Origin: Oscillospiraceae bacterium
Lineage (GTDB): Bacteria > Bacillota > Clostridia > Oscillospirales > Oscillospiraceae
Length of the DNA: 5,282 nt
Reading direction: 5' to 3'
NCBI GenBank assembly: GCA_020025395.1
Contig: JAHHSE010000107.1
Span: forward strand, 1-5,282
A program made the position numbers and the translations under genes. Shown here piece by piece: positions 1 to 4,344 of the stretch. The notes beneath the pieces are model-generated. The model searched no databases. It saw only the letters and a list, made by a program, of their open reading frames with translations, and was not told where the DNA came from. How positions within the stretch are numbered: position 1 is the stretch's first letter; the number at the start of each line of letters is the position of its first letter.

Positions 1-735
1 GGTACCTGGGGACTGGGGATCCTCTGCCAGCTGTCAGGACTCTATGATCCGTCTTTCAAGGGGAGTCTGCTGCCCGACTTCTCCAACGGCTTCTCCATCC
101 CAAGCATTTTCCCCACCTTTGGACAGATGGATTTCAGCCGGCTGTTTACCCCTGACTTCCTTCTGGTGGTGTTTGCCCTTCTCTTTGTAGATCTGTTTGA
201 TACCCTGGGGGGCATTATGGGAATGTCCGCTCAGTCCGGACTGCTGGATAAAGAGGGAAAGCTCCCGGAACTCAAGGGGACCCTGATGGCCGATGCGGTG
301 GGGACCACTGCCGGAGCGGTCCTGGGGACCTCCACCGTCACCACCTTTGCCGAGAGCGCCGCCGGAATCGCAGAAGGGGGCCGCACGGGGCTCACCTCCC
401 TGGTTTCTGCCGGGCTTTTTGGCCTCTCTCTCTTCCTCTCTCCCATCTTTCTCTCCATCCCCGCCTTTGCCACAGCTCCCGCTCTGGTGGTAGTGGGATT
501 CTTCATGATGTGCTCCATCCGGGAGGTGGATTTTTCCGACTATACCCAGTCTCTCCCCGCCTTCCTCTGTGTGGCCTCCATGCCCTTTTTCTACTCAATC
601 TCCGAGGGAATCGCTCTGGGGGTCATCTCCTATGTGGTCATTCATCTGGCTGCGGGACCGGAAAAACGGCGGGAACTCCGCCCTGCTATTTGCATTCTGG
701 CCCTTCTCTTTCTACTGAAATATCTACTTTTCTGA
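1..735 (+). CDS. NCS2 family (AzgA/PbuG-type) purine permease, C-terminal part
   Basis: Polytopic inner-membrane permease of the AzgA branch of NCS2 (COG2252), which takes up purine bases such as hypoxanthine, guanine or adenine by proton symport. The reading frame is open from base 1 and ends in TGA at 733-735, giving 244 visible codons. The family is usually about 430-480 residues, so roughly the N-terminal half lies outside the window; the ATG at 127 is internal. Visible family signatures are FVDLFDTLG (visible codons 62-70), LMADAVGTTAGAVLGTSTVTT (codons 95-115 region), the following FAESAAG and GGRTGL, and IPAFATAPALVVVG. The aspartates of FVDLFDT and the glutamate of FAESAAG match the acidic residues of the substrate site in this family. 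Several hydrophobic helices continue to the extreme C terminus (LALLFLLKYLLF). No neighbour shows a purine link, so it is probably a separate transcription unit. Family assignment is secure; the exact substrate is not. Confidence 0.93.
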   Translation, partial: GTWGLGILCQLSGLYDPSFKGSLLPDFSNGFSIPSIFPTFGQMDFSRLFTPDFLLVVFALLFVDLFDTLGGIMGMSAQSGLLDKEGKLPELKGTLMADAVGTTAGAVLGTSTVTTFAESAAGIAEGGRTGLTSLVSAGLFGLSLFLSPIFLSIPAFATAPALVVVGFFMMCSIREVDFSDYTQSLPAFLCVASMPFFYSISEGIALGVISYVVIHLAAGPEKRRELRPAICILALLFLLKYLLF

Positions 736-766
736 CCCCCTCAAAGAAGAGAAATCCTTCCTATAC

Positions 767-798
767 AGGAGAGGTGCCGATTTTCCGGCACCTCTCCT
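767..798 (+). terminator. Strong hairpin after the permease gene, probable terminator
   Basis: A perfect 13-bp stem pairs 767-779 (AGGAGAGGTGCCG) with 786-798 (CGGCACCTCTCCT) around a 6-base loop (ATTTTC), 31 bases after the permease stop codon. What follows is CAATTTATCCC, so the T-tract is poor. It could be a weak intrinsic terminator, a 3'-end stabilising hairpin, or both. Position and stem strength favour a role at the 3' end of the permease mRNA. Confidence 0.65.
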
Positions 799-949
799 CA
801 ATTTATCCCAAAAACCTCCCAAGGAAGCAGTTTCCCGGGAGAGGACAGGGAAATTCGAGGGGGTAAAGCCTGCCCGCATGGGATCAGAGGTTCCCCTCCA
901 ATGCTCCAAAAATACCATTTAATTCCATAATAAACAGGGTTTACCTCCG

Positions 950-971
950 AGGGTTAGCTTAATCTAACCCT
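950..971. promoter_or_regulatory. Inverted repeat 1, putative operator
   Basis: Perfect 8-bp arms AGGGTTAG (950-957) and CTAACCCT (964-971) flank a 6-bp spacer, CTTAAT. The centre lies about 69 bp upstream of the promoter -35 box. The GGTTAG/CTAACC half-sites resemble the core of DtxR/IdeR boxes (AGGTTAGCCTAACCT), but here they are 6 bp apart instead of nearly abutting. An outer CTCCG (945-949)/CGGAG (977-981) pair extends the symmetry imperfectly. Binding by the regulator encoded at 1343 is an inference. Confidence 0.68.
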
Positions 972-983
972 GTGTCCGGAGAT

Positions 984-1005
984 AGGGTTGCAAGCTTCTA
1001 ACCCT
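984..1005. promoter_or_regulatory. Inverted repeat 2, putative operator
   Basis: Same 8+6+8 layout as the neighbouring repeat: AGGGTTGC (984-991), spacer AAGCTT, CTAACCCT (998-1005). Six outer arm positions pair and the two innermost do not, so one half-site is degenerate. Its centre is 34 bp from that of repeat 1, roughly three helical turns, which would place two bound dimers on nearly the same face. It ends 23 bp before the -35 box. Confidence 0.62.
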
Positions 1006-1028
1006 TGAAAATAAAGGGAAAAAACATA

Positions 1029-1057
1029 TTGACAATCAGAAAACGGTATTATATGAT
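1029..1057 (+). promoter_or_regulatory. Sigma-A promoter of the regulator-transporter operon
   Basis: A perfect -35 box TTGACA (1029-1034) is followed, after exactly 17 bp, by TATGAT (1052-1057), one base from the -10 consensus. It lies in an AT-rich patch in an otherwise GC-rich window. Transcription should start near A1062 or A1064, giving a leader of about 280 nt before the regulator's ATG. The promoter is bracketed by inverted repeats: two upstream and one about 55 bp downstream of the start. Confidence 0.8.
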
Positions 1058-1077
1058 CGTTACAGACATCGATGTTT

Positions 1078-1111
1078 CTTCCATCGGACCAGAGTCGTTG
1101 GAAGTTTTTTT
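1078..1111 (+). terminator. Promoter-proximal terminator-like hairpin, putative attenuator
   Basis: CTTCCA (1078-1083) pairs with TGGAAG (1099-1104). Inside, after a T-T mismatch, C1085-G1097 and then GAC/GTC (1087-1089 with 1094-1096) can close a small CAGA loop. The 3' arm runs straight into seven T (1105-1111), the layout of an intrinsic terminator. It starts only about 15 nt after the predicted transcription start. The first bases of the RNA offer a competing hairpin, TCGATG (1069-1074) with CATCGG (1082-1087), which uses part of the terminator's 5' arm and could act as an antiterminator. The stem is only moderately stable, so partial read-through is expected. It could instead end a small RNA of roughly 48 nt. 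Confidence 0.5.
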
Positions 1112-1118
1112 CAGCTTA

Positions 1119-1140
1119 AAGGTTAGCAATGTCTAACCTT
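1119..1140. promoter_or_regulatory. Inverted repeat 3, putative operator downstream of the promoter
   Basis: Perfect 8-bp arms AAGGTTAG (1119-1126) and CTAACCTT (1133-1140) flank the spacer CAATGT, the same 8+6+8 geometry as the two upstream repeats. Sharing arm sequence and spacing but not spacer sequence argues for a protein-binding site over chance. It sits in the transcribed leader, 8 bases after the T-run of the putative attenuator, where a bound dimer could block elongation or close a loop with the upstream sites. The RNA could also fold here. Confidence 0.68.
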
Positions 1141-1240
1141 AGGGGGTGTAAGGGGGGATTCCTTTGGGAATGCCCAAGGCAGAATCTCAGAAGATGGACC
1201 AAAACAGACAGAACCGTCCGTGGACTCTCCGGGGGATCGG

Positions 1241-1305
1241 GCAGCTTCTTCCCCCTGTCTGTCGGATGACCCGGACTGATCGAGCGGACAGGGGAGGGGA
1301 GCTGC
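1241..1305 (+). promoter_or_regulatory. Long imperfect hairpin in the mRNA leader
   Basis: Bases 1241-1262 pair with 1284-1305 over 22 positions with one mismatch (C1251/A1295) and five G-U pairs; outer GCAGCT/AGCTGC and inner CCCCTGTC/GACAGGGG blocks are perfect. A 21-base loop (1263-1283) closes it. An additional pairing, GTGGA (1220-1224) with TCCAC (1310-1314), can sit outside. There is no T-run after it, so it is not an intrinsic terminator. It ends 24 bases before the Shine-Dalgarno. I do not recognise it as a known riboswitch class. Confidence 0.5.
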
Positions 1306-1329
1306 GGCTTCCACCCCATCCGCCCACAT

Positions 1330-1335
1330 AGGAGG
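1330..1335 (+). promoter_or_regulatory. Consensus Shine-Dalgarno of the regulator gene
   Basis: AGGAGG lies 7 bases before the ATG at 1343 and fixes that start. The pyrimidine tract CTTCTTCC (1245-1252), in the left arm of the leader hairpin, is complementary to GGAGGAAG (1331-1338) with one G-U pair, so an alternative fold could mask this site. Confidence 0.85.
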
Positions 1336-1342
1336 AAGTGGA

Positions 1343-2194
1343 ATGACAAGTCGGCAGGAAGAATATCTGATTTTCTTTGCTCAGCGCAGTGCAGACGGCT
1401 GCTGCATCGCAAATGCGTCGGAGGAGTTCGGAGTCTCAAAGGCCACCGTATCCCATCTGAGCGCTTCGTTGGAACAAATGGGACTGATTCTCAAAAAAGA
1501 ATTTGGTAGGGTCGAGCTGACAGAGCAGGGGCACAGGTATATCCAACCCAAGCTGGAGCGTGCCAAAAAGCTGGAGGCCTGGATGATTACCGGCTTGGGA
1601 CTGGCTCCCAGTCTGGCAGAGCATGAGGCCAGACGGATGGTGGTCTCCCTCAGGGAGGAGACCACAAAGGCCGTAATCCGGCGCTGGGAGCAAGGGGAGG
1701 CCCTTCGGCCGACGCAGGGGACAGATCCCTTTTTGCTCAGCCTGGGTTACGGGGTCTATCACCTGCCCTTTCAGGTACGAAAAAAAGACCGGACAGAATT
1801 GTCCATGGGGGACCAGGGGTTTCAGAAGCCCGCCATCTTAGTCTGCCGGGAAGATGGCTGCGAGGTCTTTCTGCTTCCCCGCAGCTTTCAACATCGGACT
1901 GCCGCCGCCAAGGCCCGTCGTCGGACAGGGGTGCTGGAACGGCTCTGGTACGCCCAAGGAGGCATCTGGAGGGAATCGCCGGAAGAGGAGCGCGGGAACC
2001 ATGTGATTCCCGGAGAGGCGCTTCGGTGCGAGACGGGGGCAGAAGGACACCTGGCCAAGGTCCGAATCCGGGTTCGGGCCAGGGTCCCCGTATTCCGAAT
2101 GCCGGAGAGCGAGGCGGATCTGGTGTTTCATCTGGATCTGCTGAGTCCGTGTCGGGAAGAGGACCATGTGGAGATACAGGAGAGAAAGAGATGA
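1343..2194 (+). CDS. DtxR/MntR-family transcriptional regulator with an uncharacterised C-terminal domain
   Basis: A 283-residue protein, probably the DNA-binding regulator of this operon. Residues 1-65 match the DtxR/MntR winged helix: an opening like SxxExYL (residues 3-9), recognition-helix region GVSKATVSHLSASLEQMGL (30-48), and a wing ending VELTEQG (57-63). Residues 66-108 resemble the dimerisation helices (ERAKKLEAW, then GLGLAPSLAEHEARRM). Aligned by eye to B. subtilis MntR, the metal ligands are mostly replaced: Asp8 is E7, but Glu11 is I10, His77 is A74, Glu99 is R97, Glu102 is V100 and His103 is V101. Classical Fe(II)/Mn(II) sensing is therefore doubtful. Residues ~115-283 form no domain I recognise; they contain several Cys and His (H140, C168, C173, H184, H220, C229, H236, H263, C270, H275). 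The protein is about twice the length of MntR. A 10-bp gap separates it from the next gene. Autoregulation through the upstream inverted repeats is likely but inferred. Confidence 0.82.
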   Translation: MTSRQEEYLIFFAQRSADGCCIANASEEFGVSKATVSHLSASLEQMGLILKKEFGRVELTEQGHRYIQPKLERAKKLEAWMITGLGLAPSLAEHEARRMVVSLREETTKAVIRRWEQGEALRPTQGTDPFLLSLGYGVYHLPFQVRKKDRTELSMGDQGFQKPAILVCREDGCEVFLLPRSFQHRTAAAKARRRTGVLERLWYAQGGIWRESPEEERGNHVIPGEALRCETGAEGHLAKVRIRVRARVPVFRMPESEADLVFHLDLLSPCREEDHVEIQERKR

Positions 2195-2204
2195 AAGGAA
2201 TGTT

Positions 2205-2606
2205 ATGAAACTATTATATCTGATTTTGGGATTTCTTACGCTTGGCTTGGGGGCCTTGGGTGTGGCAGTGCCCATTCTTCCCACCACCCCCTTTTTGCTG
2301 GTGTCCGCCTTCTGCTTTGCCAGAAGCTCCCAGCGCCTCAATGCCTGGTTTAAGGGGACCAAGCTCTACCAGGACAATCTGGAGACCTTCGTCAGGGGGA
2401 AAGGAATGCCTTGGAAGGCCAAGCTGAGAATCATGGGAACGGTGACAGTCATCATGGCCGTCGGCTTTCTGGCTATGGGCCGGGTGCCGGTGGGCCGAAT
2501 CTGTCTGCTGGTGGTGTGGATTGCCCACATCCTCGCGTTTTGTTTCCTGGTGAAGACCTGTCCCTCCGATGAGGAGGAAGGAGGGGTGGCCTGTGATGAT
2601 CCATAA
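2205..2606 (+). CDS. YbaN-like DUF454 small inner-membrane protein
   Basis: A 133-residue integral membrane protein of the DUF454/YbaN family, whose biochemical function is unknown to me. Family hallmarks are near the N terminus: GALGVAVPILPTTPFLLVSAFCFARSSQRLNAW (residues 16-48, with LPTTPF at 25-30 and CFARSS at 37-42), close to E. coli YbaN. Hydrophobic segments lie at about 3-24, 28-39, 76-92 and 97-116, with a basic loop between (residues 50-74) and an acidic tail (SDEEE). The start at 2205 was chosen because AAGGA (2195-2199) sits 5 bases upstream and the protein then begins like YbaN. An in-frame ATG at 2166 would add 13 charged residues and overlap the regulator. The stop overlaps the next gene by 11 bases, so it probably works with the transporter, perhaps as an accessory subunit; that role is inference. 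Confidence 0.87.
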   Translation: MKLLYLILGFLTLGLGALGVAVPILPTTPFLLVSAFCFARSSQRLNAWFKGTKLYQDNLETFVRGKGMPWKAKLRIMGTVTVIMAVGFLAMGRVPVGRICLLVVWIAHILAFCFLVKTCPSDEEEGGVACDDP

Positions 2607-4344
2607 GCGGCTGATTGCCCTGGTGCCGGAGACGAGGCCGTATCTGATAAAAAAGGTGATGGTCAGCTGGCTTTCCCTTTGGGCCGGGATCCTTCTATGG
2701 TTTTCCGTCGCCCGTCTGCTGGATGGGGTGAGAATCCATGGAGTCAATGTCCCGGCGGCGGTGCGGACCTTTTTGGCGGCGGGGCTATGTCTTGGGGTGC
2801 GCTTTGTCTGCACCAGAGTGGCTGCCTCCTGCACGCATCAGGCCTCCGCCTGTGTGAAAAGCAAGCTGCGCGCCCTGCTCTACGCAAAGCTTCGGAGGCT
2901 GGGGGGAACCTATACCGACGCCTTTCCCACCTCTGAGGTGGTCCAGCTGGCGGGGGAGGGTGTGGAGCAGCTGGAATCCTATTTTGGAAATTATCTGCCT
3001 CAGATCTTTTATGCCCTCCTGGCTCCGCTGACCCTCTTGGGGGTCTTCCTACCCCTGTCCCCGTTGACTGCGGTGGTCCTCTTTCTCTGTGTCCCTCTGA
3101 TTCCCGCCGCCATTGTATCGGTCCAGAAGGTGGCCAAGCGCCTGCTGGGGAAATACTGGGATGCCTACGCGGATTTGGGCGACAGCTTTTTGGAAAATTT
3201 GCAGGGTCTTACCACCTTAAAGGTTTATGGGGCGGATGAGGCCAGACATCAGGCGATGAATGAGGAGGCGGAGACCTTCCGAAAAGTGACCATGAAGGTG
3301 CTGACCATGCAGCTGAACTCGGTGACCATCATGGATCTGGTGGCCTATGGCGGCACTGCGCTGGGGAGCGTTCTGGCGGCCCGAACCTTTGCCATGGGGC
3401 GGGTGTCAATGGGGGAAGCCCTGGCGATGATTTTGTTATCCAGCGAATTTTTCCTGGCTATGCGGGCATTAGGCAGCTATTTCCATGTGGCCATGAATGG
3501 AATGGCGGCCAGTGAGCGGATGTTTCGTCTTCTGGATCTGCCGGAGCCTCAGGAAGGGGAGAAAGGGGTGGGGCGTGGAGGCTTTCAGGCCTCCCGCCTG
3601 GGATTTTCCTATGAGGAAGGAAAGCCTGCCCTGCTGGATGTGAGTGTTTCCATCGCTCCGGGCAGCTTTGTGTCCGTGTGTGGGGAGAGCGGGTGTGGAA
3701 AATCCACTCTGATCTCCCTTTTGAGCGGGGACCGGCAGGGCTATTCCGGCAGTCTGAAGATCGGAGGGGTTGAGCTGCGGGAGGTCCGAAGGGAGGAGCT
3801 GCGCCAACAGATTACTGTGGTACCCTCCAACAGCTATCTCTTTGCCGGAACAGTACGGGATACTCTGCTGGAGGGAGATCCCAATGCCGATGAGGGGACG
3901 ATGAGGGAGGTGCTGGGCAGAGTGAACCTGCTGGACTTTGTGGAGGCACGGGGAGGACTGGAGCTGGCGCTTTCCGAGCGGGGGTCCAACCTCTCGGGCG
4001 GTCAGCGTCAGAGGCTGGCTCTGGCGCGGGCCTTGCTGAAAGACAGCCCCATCTATCTGTTTGACGAGGCCACCAGCAACATCGACGCCGAGAGTGAAGA
4101 GGACATCTTAAAGGTGATTTATGCCCTGCGGGGGAGCCATACCGTTTTGATGGTCTCCCACCGCCTGCTGTCCGGTGTGAAGGCCGATGAGATCTTGTAT
4201 TTGGAGCAGGGCAGACTGGTCCAGCGGGGGACCCATGCCGCCCTGATGGCAAGTCCGGGAGGATATGCCGCTCTGTTCCGGGCCCAGCAGCGCCTGGAGA
4301 ATTTGGGCAGAAAGGAGGGGCGGCCATGCGAAGAAGTGGGATAA
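2596..4344 (+). CDS. CydD-like ABC transporter half-subunit (membrane domain fused to ATPase)
   Basis: A 582-residue type IV (exporter-fold) ABC half-transporter. The membrane domain spans about residues 1-310 and resembles CydD: YLPQ (133-136), PLIP (167-170), a coupling stretch GLTTLKVYGADEA (204-216), and a last segment MRALGSYFHVAMNGMAASERMF (289-310). The ATPase domain has an aromatic A-loop residue in FSY (337-339), Walker A GESGCGKST (363-371), signature LSGGQ (466-470), Walker B IYLFDE (486-491) with E491, and switch His522. The Q-loop glutamine is apparently Ser411 (VVPSNSYLF). The start at 2596 is preferred to an in-frame ATG at 2569 because AGGAGG at 2579-2584 precedes it, though at a long 11-base spacing. 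It overlaps the DUF454 gene by 11 bases and the next gene by 19. It most likely pairs with that next subunit. In E. coli, CydDC moves thiols and/or haem; the substrate here is unknown. Confidence 0.9.
   Translation: MIHKRLIALVPETRPYLIKKVMVSWLSLWAGILLWFSVARLLDGVRIHGVNVPAAVRTFLAAGLCLGVRFVCTRVAASCTHQASACVKSKLRALLYAKLRRLGGTYTDAFPTSEVVQLAGEGVEQLESYFGNYLPQIFYALLAPLTLLGVFLPLSPLTAVVLFLCVPLIPAAIVSVQKVAKRLLGKYWDAYADLGDSFLENLQGLTTLKVYGADEARHQAMNEEAETFRKVTMKVLTMQLNSVTIMDLVAYGGTALGSVLAARTFAMGRVSMGEALAMILLSSEFFLAMRALGSYFHVAMNGMAASERMFRLLDLPEPQEGEKGVGRGGFQASRLGFSYEEGKPALLDVSVSIAPGSFVSVCGESGCGKSTLISLLSGDRQGYSGSLKIGGVELREVRREELRQQITVVPSNSYLFAGTVRDTLLEGDPNADEGTMREVLGRVNLLDFVEARGGLELALSERGSNLSGGQRQRLALARALLKDSPIYLFDEATSNIDAESEEDILKVIYALRGSHTVLMVSHRLLSGVKADEILYLEQGRLVQRGTHAALMASPGGYAALFRAQQRLENLGRKEGRPCEEVG

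Larger units (their letters stand above)
736..1342. other. 607-base gene-free control region between permease and transporter operon
   Basis: I see no supportable protein gene here on either strand. In order it contains: the permease 3' hairpin (767-798); a stretch with no clear feature (about 800-940) apart from a weak TTTCCC/GGGAAA pairing at 831-853; two inverted repeats (950-971 and 984-1005); a sigma-A promoter (1029-1057); a terminator-like hairpin (1078-1111); a third inverted repeat (1119-1140); a small hairpin (CCTTTGGG 1161-1168 with CCCAAGG 1173-1179); a long hairpin (1241-1305); and the Shine-Dalgarno at 1330-1335. Composition changes sharply: about 900-1140 is AT-rich while 1141-1342 is GC-rich. 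Short open frames inside it (for example 1129-1269 and 1194-1331) lack a good ribosome binding site and resemble nothing I know. Confidence 0.8.

Noticed and set aside
831..853. TTTCCC/GGGAAA inverted repeat as a second terminator
   Set aside because: Only 6 bp with an 11-base loop and no T-run; compatible with chance.
900..1010. A divergent minus-strand promoter using the upstream inverted repeats
   Set aside because: A TATTAT-like box can be found on the minus strand near 920-930, but no properly spaced -35 box and no minus-strand gene downstream support it.
1129..1331. Short + strand frames in the leader (1129-1269, 46 codons; 1194-1331, 45 codons whose stop overlaps the regulator's Shine-Dalgarno), considered as leader peptides
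   Set aside because: Neither has a convincing ribosome binding site. The first starts inside inverted repeat 3, and both run through the long hairpin with Arg/Gly/Pro-rich translations. The TAG overlap with AGGAGG is suggestive of coupling but insufficient.
1064..1342. Known riboswitch or T-box in the 5' leader
   Set aside because: I looked for conserved T-box, NiCo (czcD), yybP-ykoY Mn, FMN and cobalamin motifs by eye and found no convincing match. A covariance-model search would settle it.
736..1342. CRISPR array, tRNA/rRNA gene, insertion sequence or attachment site
   Set aside because: No regularly spaced direct repeats, no cloverleaf, no transposase fragments and no terminal repeats with target duplications are visible. 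The three similar 22-bp elements are unevenly spaced inverted repeats, not CRISPR repeats.
1116..1439. Minus-strand frames (1116-1439 and 1123-1329) opposite the leader
   Set aside because: No recognisable product or start signal; they overlap inverted repeat 3 and the regulator's N terminus. GC-rich sequence leaves such frames open by chance.
1838..2362. 174-codon minus-strand frame spanning the regulator/DUF454 junction
   Set aside because: It is antisense to two recognised genes, and its translation resembles no protein family.
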